A stretch of 64,000 nucleotides of DNA from Branchiibius hedensis. GTDB taxonomy: Bacteria; Actinomycetota; Actinomycetes; Actinomycetales; Dermatophilaceae. Each line of letters begins with the position of its first letter. Within the stretch, counting starts at the first letter, position 1. The stretch lies in NCBI RefSeq assembly GCF_900108585.1, contig NZ_UESZ01000001.1, positions 2,170,001 through 2,234,000 of the forward strand, read 5' to 3'. The notes beneath the pieces were generated by a model, which ran no database searches, was not told where the DNA came from, and saw nothing but the letters and a program-made list of their open reading frames with translations. Positions 10,671 through 20,177 of the stretch are shown here, in pieces. Position numbers and translations under genes: made by a program.

Positions 10671-12917
10671 GTGCGCTGGCGGTACGTCGCGTGGTTGCCT
10701 TCAGGGGTGGATGATGCCTATCTCGCCGCGACCGTCCCCCTCCTGCGCGGCGCGGGGGTGACGCTGCGCGCACACTCCTCGCGCGACGTACCGGCAATCG
10801 TGGCGATGTGCACCGACGAGCGGATGCGCCGGTTCGTGCCGTTACCCAGCCCGTACGCCGAGCCGCAGGCCATCGCGTTCCTGGACTCCGTGGCGGCGGG
10901 CTGGCGGGACGACTCGATCCTGGCCTGGGCGATCGACGTCGACGGGCAGTTCGCCGGGTCGGTGAATCTCAAACTGGTCGCCCCGGGGACCCGAGAGATC
11001 GGCTTCAGCCTGCACCCGGCGTACCGCGGGCAGGGTCTGATGACCCAGGCGGTGCGCACGGTGCTCGATTACGCGTACGACGGCCTCGGGCTGGGCACGG
11101 TCCTGTGGCGCGCCGCGGTCGGCAACTGGGCCTCGCGCCGGGTCGCGTGGGCCAACGGGTTCACCGTGGACGGCACCTGGCCGGCCAGTCACCCGGTGGG
11201 CGAGGGGGACGTGGCGGGCACCTGGCTCGGGCACCGGCACGCCACGGATCCTGGCGAGCCGAGGTTGCCCTGGTACGAGCCCGCGGTGCTGGAGGGCGAC
11301 GGGATCCGGCTGCGGCCCTGGCGGGAGTCGGACGCTCCGGTGCAGACCGACGACGCAGAAACGGTGCGGTTCATGGGCCAGCCGATGCCCGGCCCGGGTT
11401 CGTTCGACGACTTTCTGACCAGCCAGCGGGAGCGGATGGCGGGCGGCGACGCGATCTTCTGGTGTATCGCGGACGTCGATGATCGCCCCCTAGGTGGCAT
11501 CCGGCTGCTCAATCTCGCCCGCCGCGACCGGCTCGGGGGCGCGCGCGTCGCCTACTGGCTGCATCCCTCGGCGCGCGGTCGCGGTGTGCTCGGGAAGGCG
11601 CTGGAGTTACTCATCCCGCACGCGTTCGGCGACCTGGGGTTGCAGCGCCTCGAAGCGGGTGCCGACCAGGACAACGCCGCCTCGTTGCGGGTGCTGCGCC
11701 GCGTCGGTTTCCGGCAGATCGGCACCGAGAAGGACGCCCTGACGTACGGCGGCACGAGGGTCAGCAGCGCCGTCCAGTTCGAGCTGTCCGCTTCGGACGA
11801 CCGTGCGGCACAACGGGTTTCGCCGCGGGTCGCTCCGGTGTTGGAGACGGCTCGCTTGCGGCTGCGGCCGTGGCGGATCGACGACGCACCGCGGCCGGGG
11901 CAGGAGCGGGACGAGATCAGCGAGCGGTTCATGCCCGCCAATGCCCAGCCCGGGCCGGCGCTGCCATGGGATCAGTGGTTCGCCCGGCGGCGGCGCTTCA
12001 CCGACAGCGGCGAGATCGTCTGCTGGTGCATCGCCGACGCCGGCACCGACGAACCGCTCGGCGACATCCTGCTCTTCGGCTTCGACGAGAACGTCAAGGG
12101 CAACGCCGAACTGGGCTACTGGCTGCACACGAACGCCCGCGGTCACGGCTACGTCGACGAAGCGGTCGAAGAGGTCGTCCGCTGGGCGTTCGCCGAGGGC
12201 GGCTTCACCCGGCTGCACGCCGGCACCGATTCGGACAACATCGCTTCGCAGAACGTCCTGCGGCGCGCCGGCTTCGTGCAGTGGGGCAACGACCGTCAGA
12301 ACTGGACGCGGATGGACGGCACCGCCTCCGACGGGACCTTCTTCGAGTTGCTGGCGAGCGACGATCGGCAGGCCCAGCGCGCCGTACCGCCGCCAACCTT
12401 GCGGACCGAGCGGGTCTTGTTGCGGCCGACCTCCGCCCGCGACGCGCAGCGGGCCCGGGAGGCCGCCGACGACGCGCAGACGCGCTTCTGGTTCAACCGG
12501 ACCGGGCCCTTGCCGGACGTGCAGGAATACCGCGAGCGGATGGCCAGTCGGTCGCTGATCGATCGAGCTCGCTGGGGTATCTGGTGGGCGATCTGCGCGC
12601 CTGGGGAGGACTTGCTCCAGGGCGCTATCGGGATCCAGAACATCGAGAACGACGAGGCCGAGATCGGTTACTGGATGCACCCCGACGCGCGCGGCAAGGG
12701 CCTGATGAGCGCCGCGTTGGGCGAGATCACCCGCTGGGCATTCGCCGAGGGCGGTTTCCGGCACCTGGCGGTGCAGATCGCGGAGGGTAACGAGGCGTCG
12801 ATCCGGGTTGCCCGGGCCGCGGGTTATCAACCGGTCGGTGCCTGGCACCGCCGCGAACTGCTCGGCGACGGCAGCACGGTGGACCTGCTGGCCTTCGACC
12901 GTGCGGCCGACAGCTGA
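10671..12917 (+). CDS. Four-domain tandem GNAT acetyltransferase
   Basis: A 748-residue polypeptide built from four RimJ/RimL-type GNAT domains in series, about 185 residues apart. Each keeps an acetyl-CoA loop: YRGQGLMT (near 117), ARGRGVLG (near 300), ARGHGYVD (near 488) and ARGKGLMS (near 672). Each also has a terminal N-x-A-S-x-x-V block (NWASRRV, NAASLRV, NIASQNV, NEASIRV). Domains 2 and 3 end in nearly the same linker (ELSASDDRAAQR, ELLASDDRQAQR), pointing to internal duplication. Substrates are unknown. The start is uncertain: GTG at 10671 or in-frame GTG at 10707, neither with an ideal ribosome-binding site. Confidence 0.85.
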   Translation: MRWRYVAWLPSGVDDAYLAATVPLLRGAGVTLRAHSSRDVPAIVAMCTDERMRRFVPLPSPYAEPQAIAFLDSVAAGWRDDSILAWAIDVDGQFAGSVNLKLVAPGTREIGFSLHPAYRGQGLMTQAVRTVLDYAYDGLGLGTVLWRAAVGNWASRRVAWANGFTVDGTWPASHPVGEGDVAGTWLGHRHATDPGEPRLPWYEPAVLEGDGIRLRPWRESDAPVQTDDAETVRFMGQPMPGPGSFDDFLTSQRERMAGGDAIFWCIADVDDRPLGGIRLLNLARRDRLGGARVAYWLHPSARGRGVLGKALELLIPHAFGDLGLQRLEAGADQDNAASLRVLRRVGFRQIGTEKDALTYGGTRVSSAVQFELSASDDRAAQRVSPRVAPVLETARLRLRPWRIDDAPRPGQERDEISERFMPANAQPGPALPWDQWFARRRRFTDSGEIVCWCIADAGTDEPLGDILLFGFDENVKGNAELGYWLHTNARGHGYVDEAVEEVVRWAFAEGGFTRLHAGTDSDNIASQNVLRRAGFVQWGNDRQNWTRMDGTASDGTFFELLASDDRQAQRAVPPPTLRTERVLLRPTSARDAQRAREAADDAQTRFWFNRTGPLPDVQEYRERMASRSLIDRARWGIWWAICAPGEDLLQGAIGIQNIENDEAEIGYWMHPDARGKGLMSAALGEITRWAFAEGGFRHLAVQIAEGNEASIRVARAAGYQPVGAWHRRELLGDGSTVDLLAFDRAADS

Positions 12918-12956
12918 GTCTCGCCACCTCGGCAGACCGCATTAGCCCGCGGTCGG

Positions 12957-14930
12957 CTAGCTCGCGTCGGCTGCGGTCTTGCGGGTTCGGGCGTAGAGCC
13001 AGGCGATCAACCCGGCGAAGACGATGACCCCCAACCAGTTGGCGACCGTGGCGAACCCATCGCCCACGATCGCCAACGGTTCGTCGTTGCCGGTGGCCGC
13101 CACGATCCCGGCGAAGACCACGCCGTACAGGCTCTCCCCCACGATCAGACCGGTCGCCATCAGGATGCCCAGTCGTTTGCGGAACTCCGCGTTCGGTCCC
13201 CGCGCGGCCCAGTTGTCGTAGATCCGGCCAAGGAAGGCACCGATCGGGATGATCAGGGTCAGCGCCATCGGCAGATACATCCCCATCCCGACGGCAAGCG
13301 GTGGCAGGCGCAGGTTCTTCGTGGTCTTACCCAGCACCTCATCGACCACGATCACCGCCGCACCGATCAGCACGCCGAGCCCGATCAGCGACCAGTTCAG
13401 GGACCCACCGAAGACGCCCTTGACCAGTGCGGAGATCAACGCCGCCTGCGGCGCGGCCAGCGCATCTGCTTTGGCCCCGGGAGCGCCCTGGAAACCGAAG
13501 GCGGTCTGCATCAGCTCCAGCACCGGCGGAATGATCAGCGACCCGAAGGCCACTCCGATGATCAACGCCACCTGCTGCTTCCAGGGCGTAGCCCCGACGA
13601 GCTGACCGGTCTTGAGGTCCTGCAGGTTGTCGTTCGAAATGGTCGCCACACCGAAGACCACCGCGGTCGTGAAGAGGGTGTAGGCGACCAGCGCCTCCAA
13701 CTCGTTACCGCTCGCTCCGCCGTAGGTCACTTTGATCAGCAACGCGGCGGTGATCGCGACCAGGATCCCGACGCCGGAGATCGGGCTGTTCGACGAACCG
13801 ATCAACCCGGCCATGTAGCCACACACCGCCGCGATCAGCAGCCCGGCCACCAAAACGAAGATGACACTCACCGCGATGATGCCGCCCGCGCTGCCTGCGA
13901 GAGCGGTGTCCTTGACGAAGTCCCACAGCAGCAGCCCGATCGGGATCAGGAAGAGCACCGAGACGGCGGCGACGATCTGGATCGGGATGTCCCGTTCGGT
14001 GATGTCCACCTCATGGCCCGTACGCCGCTCGCGGGACGAGGCGACCGCCTCCACCACCCCGCGCACGACCGGGCCGATCAGTTTCAGCAAGGTCCACACG
14101 GCAGCGACGGCGATCGCACCGGCACCGACGAACCGCACGTCGGAGGAGAAGACGCCGCTGACGGTGTCCATGATGTCGCCGGTGGCGGGGACCTTGCCGC
14201 TGGTCCGGATCGGCAGCAGGACGAAGAAGGAGATGATCAGGCCGACGAGCATCGCGATCCCAACGGTGATGCCGACCAGATGGCCGACGCCGATCAGCGC
14301 CAGGGAGAGGATGGCGCCGAACATCGTGCCGCCCGAGCCGACCCGGAAGGCCGTGGCCAACGAGTTGCTCACCACCTTCAGCGATGCCAACAGCGAGAAG
14401 GCCGCTGCGGAGACCGCACCCATAACGATGACCCGTAGACCGGCCCTGCTCTCCTCGGCGCCGCCGGTGCTGTCGCCGACCTTGAGCACTTCGGCGCCGG
14501 CGACACCCTCGGGGTAGGGCAGGTCGGAGCCGGTCACCAACGCACGCCGCAGCGGGATGGAGTACATCACCCCGAGCGTTCCGCCCACCGCGCAGACGGC
14601 CACGGTGATCCAGTACGGGAAGCCGGTCCACCAGCCGATCATGATCAGCCCGGGTAGCACGAAGATGATCGCTGACAGGGTTCCGGCTGCAGAGGCGATG
14701 GTCTGCACGATGTTGTTCTCGACGATCGAGTGATCGGCGAAATAGCGCAGGACCGCCATGGAGATCACGGCCGCGGGGATGGCGGTGGCGAAGGTCAGGC
14801 CGACCTTCAGACCCAGGTACACGTTGGCCGCGGTGAAGACCAGCGTGATGATGCCGCCGAGAATCACACTGCGGACGGTAAGTTCGCGAACCTGACCTGC
14901 TGCCTTGGGGGTTTCGGTGCTGGTGGTCAC
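12957..14930 (-). CDS. OPT family oligopeptide/metal-chelate transporter
   Basis: A 657-residue integral membrane protein with about 14-16 hydrophobic segments. It contains the OPT-family blocks LPYPEGVAGAEVLK, GYMAGLIGSSNSPISGVGIL and DLKTGQLVGATPWKQQVAL. OPT proteins import peptides or metal-siderophore complexes with protons; the substrate here is not evident. GTG at 14930 (VTTSTETPKAAG) is chosen because further upstream sequence would run through the hpf terminator hairpin and into hpf. A GAGGAAG sequence sits just before it. It is expressed separately from hpf, whose terminator lies in the 73-bp gap. Confidence 0.92.
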   Translation of the reverse strand: MTTSTETPKAAGQVRELTVRSVILGGIITLVFTAANVYLGLKVGLTFATAIPAAVISMAVLRYFADHSIVENNIVQTIASAAGTLSAIIFVLPGLIMIGWWTGFPYWITVAVCAVGGTLGVMYSIPLRRALVTGSDLPYPEGVAGAEVLKVGDSTGGAEESRAGLRVIVMGAVSAAAFSLLASLKVVSNSLATAFRVGSGGTMFGAILSLALIGVGHLVGITVGIAMLVGLIISFFVLLPIRTSGKVPATGDIMDTVSGVFSSDVRFVGAGAIAVAAVWTLLKLIGPVVRGVVEAVASSRERRTGHEVDITERDIPIQIVAAVSVLFLIPIGLLLWDFVKDTALAGSAGGIIAVSVIFVLVAGLLIAAVCGYMAGLIGSSNSPISGVGILVAITAALLIKVTYGGASGNELEALVAYTLFTTAVVFGVATISNDNLQDLKTGQLVGATPWKQQVALIIGVAFGSLIIPPVLELMQTAFGFQGAPGAKADALAAPQAALISALVKGVFGGSLNWSLIGLGVLIGAAVIVVDEVLGKTTKNLRLPPLAVGMGMYLPMALTLIIPIGAFLGRIYDNWAARGPNAEFRKRLGILMATGLIVGESLYGVVFAGIVAATGNDEPLAIVGDGFATVANWLGVIVFAGLIAWLYARTRKTAADAS

Positions 14931-14959
14931 CTTCCTCACCCTATGACCGCGCATACGTG

Positions 14960-14993
14960 CACGCGCCCACCCCCAAACCGGGGTGGGCGCGTG
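14960..14993 (-). terminator. Hairpin terminator after hpf
   Basis: A perfect 14-bp inverted repeat (CACGCGCCCACCCC at 14960-14973, GGGGTGGGCGCGTG at 14980-14993) with a 6-base loop lies 10 bases beyond the hpf stop codon. There is no U-tract, as is common for actinobacterial intrinsic terminators. It separates hpf from the OPT transporter gene. Confidence 0.8.
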
Positions 14994-15003
14994 CGCGGGT
15001 AGG

Positions 15004-15666
15004 TCAGCCGGCGACCAGCGAGTCGGCGTCCTGGTCCTGCGCCTCGGCGACCCCCTCGATGTCGAGGTGGATGACACCGTAGGACCAACCGCGTCGCCGG
15101 TAGAGCACGGACGGCTTGTCCGTGTCGGCGTCGTGGTAGAGGTAGAAATCGTGCCCGACGAGTTCCATCTCGCGAAGTGCCGCATCCACCGTCATCGGCT
15201 CTGAAGCGTGCACCTTCTCGCGCAGTTCGATCGGGCAACCCTCGTCGCCACCGACCTTGCGGATGTGCTCGGGCAGTTCGTCTGCGACGGGTTCTGGCGC
15301 AGCAGCGATCTCGTCCAACACAGCGGCCGCATCGCGCAGCGACTCGCCGCTCTTGCGACCGCGGTGGACGACCCGCTTGTCGTGGCGCCGACGCAACCGC
15401 TCGCCGAGCTTGGTCGTCGCGAGATCCAGGGCGGCGTATTCGTCGCCGGCTGCCGCTTCGGCACGGATGACCGATCGCTTGGCGTAGCACGTGATCTCGA
15501 TGCGCTCGGCTTCCTTGGCCTGTCGCGGATTGGCCTCATGAGTGACGACGACGTCGCAGCGGGTGACGCGCGGGTCGAGTTGAGGAACCTTCGCAAGCTT
15601 GTCGGCGATGTGGCGACGGAAACGTTCGGGCACCGTGACGTGACGTCCGGTGATGGTGATCTCCAT
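15004..15666 (-). CDS. hpf: Ribosome hibernation promoting factor, long form
   Basis: A 220-residue long-form HPF, which dimerises and silences 70S ribosomes in stationary phase or hypoxia. The N-terminal beta-alpha-beta domain starts MEITITGRHVTVPERFRRHI and contains the basic LRRRHDKRVVHRGRK stretch. A linker precedes the C-terminal dimerisation domain (PMTVDAALREMELVGHDFYL ... YRRRGWSYGVIHL). The ATG at 15666 has AGGAGGT about 6 bases upstream, one of the strongest ribosome-binding sites in the window. Position between secA and comF is conserved with M. tuberculosis Rv3241c. Confidence 0.95.
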   Translation of the reverse strand: MEITITGRHVTVPERFRRHIADKLAKVPQLDPRVTRCDVVVTHEANPRQAKEAERIEITCYAKRSVIRAEAAAGDEYAALDLATTKLGERLRRRHDKRVVHRGRKSGESLRDAAAVLDEIAAAPEPVADELPEHIRKVGGDEGCPIELREKVHASEPMTVDAALREMELVGHDFYLYHDADTDKPSVLYRRRGWSYGVIHLDIEGVAEAQDQDADSLVAG

Positions 15667-15763
15667 AGCGACCTCCTAGGGCCGTGGTGTCGGTGATTCG
15701 TCGCAGGCGGGCGGGGCCGCTGGTCGCCTCATCACCTCCCGGTCCGGGAGCGGTCGCACCCCT

Positions 15764-15784
15764 CCGTCGGCACCCGGCCGACGG
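15764..15784 (-). terminator. Candidate hairpin between comF and hpf
   Basis: CCGTCGG (15764-15770) and CCGACGG (15778-15784) form a 7-bp stem. With two mismatches the stem extends to 13 bp. It lies about 77 bases past the comF stop and could end comF transcripts. A second small palindrome, CTCCCGGTCCGGGAG, lies at 15736-15750 closer to hpf and could fold in the hpf leader. The roughly 190-bp gap otherwise holds the hpf promoter region; no other gene is seen. Confidence 0.45.
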
Positions 15785-15860
15785 TGAGGTTCTTCATGAC
15801 CTGACGTTATCTCGCATCCTCGCGTGACGGAACCGTTATGCGGCGCGTCGCACCGGTTGC

Positions 15861-16646
15861 TCAGGCCTCGGACGGGTTCATCCCAGACAGCGGACCACGC
15901 TGCGCCGGAGCGCGCGAGTCGCTGCCGGTGCGTGGGGTCGCCGCGACGGTCACCGCGATCACCCGCGCAACCCCTGCCGCGCGCAGCGCCCGCGCCGACT
16001 CCGCGAGCGTGGCACCCGTGGTCACGACGTCATCGGCCAGCACGCACACCTGGCCGGACAGGAGGTTCGTGACGCCACGACGGACGCGCAGAGCACCACC
16101 CAGGTTGCGGGCGCGCTCGGTGCTGGACAAACCGGCCTGATCCCGTACCCGCCGCGCGTAACCGAGCGCGTCGATCACCGGTAGGCCCGGGTATCCCGCG
16201 ACCGCAGTCAGCACCAGGTCACGCAACGGGTCCCGGCCCCGCGCACGCCGGGCGGCGGGACTGGACGGGGCGGGCACGACGTACACCGGTCGTCCTCCTG
16301 AAAGTCGTTCAGCCACAAGAGAATCCGCCCGTACGCCGGCCACCAGAGCCCGCTCGAGCCATGCACCCAGCAGCACCCGCAGGTCGGTCCGGCCGTGGTC
16401 CTTGTACGCGGGCAACAGGTTGCGCACAACACCGAGGTACGGCGTCCCGGACCAGGCGGGCGGGAACCCCGCCGGACACGGATCGGGCACGGACCGGAAG
16501 GGTGCGATCGCCGCTGCGTCGCGCACCTGCAGGGCACACAACCCACACAGCAGTACGCCGGGCTCGCCGCAGCCTGCGCACCGCCGGGGCATCGCCAGAT
16601 CGGCCACCTCGGTGACCAGGGTCCGGACACCGAGTAGCCAGCCCAC
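15861..16646 (-). CDS. comF: ComF family phosphoribosyltransferase-like protein
   Basis: A 261-residue ComF-family protein. An N-terminal four-cysteine zinc finger (CAGC at 23-26 and CGLC at 34-37) precedes a type I phosphoribosyltransferase domain with the PRPP-loop motif CVLADDVVTTGATL. ComF proteins are cytoplasmic and linked to DNA uptake or recombination, but the enzymatic substrate is unsettled. The start could be ATG at 16646 or the internal Met20 just before the zinc finger. Neighbour order hpf-comF-lpqB is conserved with mycobacteria. Confidence 0.88.
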   Translation of the reverse strand: MGWLLGVRTLVTEVADLAMPRRCAGCGEPGVLLCGLCALQVRDAAAIAPFRSVPDPCPAGFPPAWSGTPYLGVVRNLLPAYKDHGRTDLRVLLGAWLERALVAGVRADSLVAERLSGGRPVYVVPAPSSPAARRARGRDPLRDLVLTAVAGYPGLPVIDALGYARRVRDQAGLSSTERARNLGGALRVRRGVTNLLSGQVCVLADDVVTTGATLAESARALRAAGVARVIAVTVAATPRTGSDSRAPAQRGPLSGMNPSEA

Positions 16647-16700
16647 ACCGGCCAGCGTGCCGCGTGCAGCGTGGATCGGCCGGGCCGGTTGTGGAAAACC

Positions 16701-18497
16701 TCAGGTGCCGGGAACCACGAGCCCGGTCAACCCGTTCACCGGGGACCAGGTCGCCCCTTCATGGATCAGCACCCGCCCTCCGGTCGTGACCAGGTAGACG
16801 TCACTCGGCCCGTCGCCGACTCCGCGGATGGCAGCCAGCGGCTGTTTCGGATCCTGGCCAAGATCGGCCAGCAGGCCCCCGATCGGCACCTGGATGGCGT
16901 GCACGGAGCCGTCACCGGCGTCATTGCGGGCCAGCACCCCGACGGTGCTGTCGTCCAACCAGGTGACGTCGCGGACGTCGCTCAAACCGTCACCGACGAC
17001 CAACGGCGTCGACAACGCGCTCGGGTTCCCCGAGGGGTCCCGCACAATCGCGGACAACTCGACATGGGTGGCGCCGGATGCTGAGCGCACGACCATCGCG
17101 ATCCGGTTGCCGTCTGCGGCGACCGCGATCGCGGTGATGGTCGCAGAGCCGAGCCAGGGCACGTCGACCGGCTGCGGCGCCGCCGACTGTGGTGGGTCGG
17201 AGGCAGACACGAACCACACCGTCGACCCGGCCCGGCCCGCAGAGGGGGTCAGCGGCGTACCGGCCACCCAGATCTCGGTCCGCCCGTGACTGGCGAAGCT
17301 GGGTCTGGTCAGTTCGGTGCCGAAGACCGGCCGGGTGAATTGCCGCGCGCCCACCCACCGCGACATCGTGGTGCCGTCGGCGGAGACGGCGGCGATCTGC
17401 CGCCCGTCGGCCGACGCGGCCACCTGGGTCCAGGTCTTCGGCACGGTCGGCAAGGTGACCATGTCGGCTCCCGATGCGGGGGTCCCGGATGTCGCGGGGT
17501 CGAACCAGCGCAACTGGTCACCGGACCGGCCGATCAGGTTGGGCCGGTTCACCTGAACCACGGTGTACCCCATGTCCTGCGGGGTGGTCGGATCCTGCGG
17601 CAGGTCCGGGGTCTCCAGTCGCGCGGCCCCGTCCACCGTGATGACGACCGAGCGCACGCCCCGAGTCAGCGACAGCGTCGCGAGCATCTGCGCCCACAGC
17701 GCGGTGCGCTGGGCCGGAGTGGCGCCCAGCGCAGCGGACGTCAGGTCGACCGTGGCAACACCGGTCGAGGTGTCCACCGGGACCGCGTCCACCCGCAGCA
17801 GCGTTCCCTGCGGCATCTGCGCGGTCACGATCGGGGCCAGATACGCCGGCGGCGGGCGCAGAACGGCGCGGGCGAGGGCGGTGGTCAGGCCGCCCAAGGG
17901 AAACCAGCGCACATCGGCGACCAGCGTCTTCGTGGCCGGGACCGCGTAGTACACCCGCTGCGCGGTGTAGCTGACGTCGAAGTCGTCCTCGCTGACCCAC
18001 GCGCCGAATCCCTTGGGCAGTGAACTGATCCGCCACTGCCCGTCGATCTTGCGCATCGTGAAGGAGCCGGTCCGCGTCTGGGGATCCGCGGTGTCACGCA
18101 GCCGCCCGTCACTGTCCAGCAGCGCCGTCTGGCGGGCCGTCACCGAGACGGTCTGCGGGTCGGTCATGGAGTCGACGAAGTCGCGCTCGCCGGTGTTGAT
18201 GGACAGTTCCGTCTTGGGGTCCCAGACGGCCGAGGCACCGCCGGTGAGGAACTCCCGAGCCACGGAGTAGTCATCCGTCGCGTAGGCGTTGGCCCGTAGG
18301 AACCCGCGCACGATGTCACGGGCGGAGGCGCCGGGCGCCGGACCCGGCGGCTTGACGTTGACCACGGGACCGGGCTCTGGCGCGATCGACGCTCGAGCCT
18401 GTACCGGGCTGCTGGCCGGAAGGCCGCTGCACGCGCTGAGAGCCCCGACCACCAGCATGGTCAGGAACGCGAGCAGGACGCGGGTACGCCGGGTCAT
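16701..18497 (-). CDS. lpqB: Lipoprotein LpqB (MtrAB partner)
   Basis: A 598-residue lipoprotein with a signal peptide ending in lipobox LSAC (Cys23). It has an N-terminal GerMN-containing LpqB region (VYYAVPATKTLVADVRWFPL; TLLRVDAVPVDTSTGVATVD) and a C-terminal beta-propeller-like LpqB domain. In mycobacteria LpqB binds the extracellular part of MtrB and tunes its signalling. Start ATG at 18497 overlaps the mtrB stop by 4 bp, so it is translated with mtrB. The gene is at the expected length for the family. Confidence 0.95.
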   Translation of the reverse strand: MTRRTRVLLAFLTMLVVGALSACSGLPASSPVQARASIAPEPGPVVNVKPPGPAPGASARDIVRGFLRANAYATDDYSVAREFLTGGASAVWDPKTELSINTGERDFVDSMTDPQTVSVTARQTALLDSDGRLRDTADPQTRTGSFTMRKIDGQWRISSLPKGFGAWVSEDDFDVSYTAQRVYYAVPATKTLVADVRWFPLGGLTTALARAVLRPPPAYLAPIVTAQMPQGTLLRVDAVPVDTSTGVATVDLTSAALGATPAQRTALWAQMLATLSLTRGVRSVVITVDGAARLETPDLPQDPTTPQDMGYTVVQVNRPNLIGRSGDQLRWFDPATSGTPASGADMVTLPTVPKTWTQVAASADGRQIAAVSADGTTMSRWVGARQFTRPVFGTELTRPSFASHGRTEIWVAGTPLTPSAGRAGSTVWFVSASDPPQSAAPQPVDVPWLGSATITAIAVAADGNRIAMVVRSASGATHVELSAIVRDPSGNPSALSTPLVVGDGLSDVRDVTWLDDSTVGVLARNDAGDGSVHAIQVPIGGLLADLGQDPKQPLAAIRGVGDGPSDVYLVTTGGRVLIHEGATWSPVNGLTGLVVPGT

Positions 18498-20161
18498 GAC
18501 TGACCGTCCGGGCCACCCCGAGGCGCGCTCACGACAGCGCTGCCGATGGTGAGGCTGTTGCCCGGCGGCATCACGCGACCGATCTCGGAGTCATCCGGCG
18601 CCAGCGGGAGCGGTGACCGCGCGATCGGAACACCCGCGCGAGTGGGCAGCGTCAGCCGGAAGCAGGCGCCGTTGCCGGACTCGCCCCACGCCTGCAACCA
18701 ACCGTCGTGCATTCGGGCGTCCTCCAACGAGATCGCCAGCCCCAGCCCCGTGCCACCGGTGGTCCTGGCACGCGCCGGATCGGCACGCCAGAACCGGTTG
18801 AACACCCGGGCGGCATCCCCGGGCGCCAGGCCAACGCCGTGGTCGCGGACGGTGAGCGCAACCGCCGTGTCGTTGGCGGCCACCGCCACCTCGATCGGGC
18901 GTCCCTCAGCGTGCTCGATGGCGTTACTGACCAGGTTGCGCACGATGCGTTCGATCCGGCGCTTGTCCATCGGTGCAACTGCCGGTCGGCGGGCCTGCAA
19001 CCGCAAACTGGTGTGCGCTCTGGCTGCGAGCGCGCTGGAGGCGTCCACGGCACTGGCCGCGATGTCGCGCAGGTCCGCCGGTTCCAGTTGCATCGCTGCT
19101 GCACCGGCGTCGAACCGGGAAATCTCCAGCAGGTCGGTCAGCAACCCCTCGAACCGGTCCAACTCGCGGCTCAGCAACTCCGCCGAGCGCGCGACGGGAG
19201 CGGTGAAGTCGTCACGGCTGGCATGGATCATGTCCACGGCCATCCGGATCGTCGTCAACGGGGTGCGCAACTCGTGCGAGACGTCGGAGGTGAACCGTTG
19301 CTGCAGGGTCGACAAGTCCTCCAACTGTCGGATCTGCCGCTGCAGGCTGTCCGCCATCGCGTTGAACGAGGTGGCCAGCCGGGCCAGATCGTCCTCACCG
19401 CCGGCCGGCATCCGTTCGTTCAGGGCGCCGGCACTGAGCCGTTCGGCGACGTGGGCCGCCGAACGCACCGGCGCCACAACCATCCGGGTGACCAGATACG
19501 CCAGTGCGGCGAGCGCCAGCACGAGCGCGATCCCACCGAAGACGAAGGTGTTGCGCACGATGGTCAGGGTCTGCGCCTCGACATCCATCGGGAAGATGAA
19601 GTACAGGTCGTAGGCGCCGGCATTCGGCACCTCCAACCGGCTTCCGATCAGGACCGCCGGCACCGAGCCGCGAGCGTCGGTGTCCGGGACGGTGATGATC
19701 TTGACCTGCTCGTGGTCGGGATCCTCCTTCAGCGCCAGGCGGATGTCCGGGGGGATCATGTCCGGGTCGGCGCCCTGGGTACTGACGTCGCCCAGGGACA
19801 CGGCCGTGTTGCCCTCCGCCTGGATGATGACCACCCGTCGTGACGTGTCCGAGCCCGGCGACGCGACCTGCTGGGCGATCTGCCGGGCGGCGACCCGCAA
19901 CGAGGTGAGGTCGGTGCGGTCACCGTTGGAGAAGGTGTTCTGGGCGATCTGCCGCTGCGATTGCGCTTCCTGCTGAGCGGAGTTGATCGCGTTGGTGACC
20001 AGACCATCGGCGATGCGTTGGTACATGTAGGAGCCGATCGCGACGGTGAACAAAGCGCCGACGATGGTGGTGATGGCCACGACGCGGAAGTGCACCGACC
20101 GGCGCCAGAATCTGGCCAACCGGCCGATGGGTGCGCTGATCAGCCGCCCGAGGGATCCCAT
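18494..20161 (-). CDS. mtrB: Sensor histidine kinase MtrB
   Basis: A 555-residue membrane kinase. TM1 is about 25-47, followed by an extracytoplasmic sensor (48-205), TM2 about 205-227 and a HAMP domain ending near 280. The HisKA motif TSDVSHELRTPLTTI carries the phosphoacceptor His296. HATPase motifs follow: NLVSNAIEHAEG, DHGVGLAPGD and TGGTGLGLAI. With MtrA it controls cell-wall, division and osmotic functions in actinobacteria. It is 16 bp from mtrA and overlaps lpqB, giving an mtrA-mtrB-lpqB operon. Confidence 0.97.
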   Translation of the reverse strand: MGSLGRLISAPIGRLARFWRRSVHFRVVAITTIVGALFTVAIGSYMYQRIADGLVTNAINSAQQEAQSQRQIAQNTFSNGDRTDLTSLRVAARQIAQQVASPGSDTSRRVVIIQAEGNTAVSLGDVSTQGADPDMIPPDIRLALKEDPDHEQVKIITVPDTDARGSVPAVLIGSRLEVPNAGAYDLYFIFPMDVEAQTLTIVRNTFVFGGIALVLALAALAYLVTRMVVAPVRSAAHVAERLSAGALNERMPAGGEDDLARLATSFNAMADSLQRQIRQLEDLSTLQQRFTSDVSHELRTPLTTIRMAVDMIHASRDDFTAPVARSAELLSRELDRFEGLLTDLLEISRFDAGAAAMQLEPADLRDIAASAVDASSALAARAHTSLRLQARRPAVAPMDKRRIERIVRNLVSNAIEHAEGRPIEVAVAANDTAVALTVRDHGVGLAPGDAARVFNRFWRADPARARTTGGTGLGLAISLEDARMHDGWLQAWGESGNGACFRLTLPTRAGVPIARSPLPLAPDDSEIGRVMPPGNSLTIGSAVVSAPRGGPDGQS

Positions 20162-20177
20162 GGGCCCAGCGGCAGGC

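Noticed and set aside
14931-15185. An 85-residue N-terminal extension of the OPT transporter
   Set aside because: It would pass through the hpf terminator hairpin and into the hpf coding region, and its Ser/Thr/Arg-rich sequence is the out-of-frame reading of hpf.
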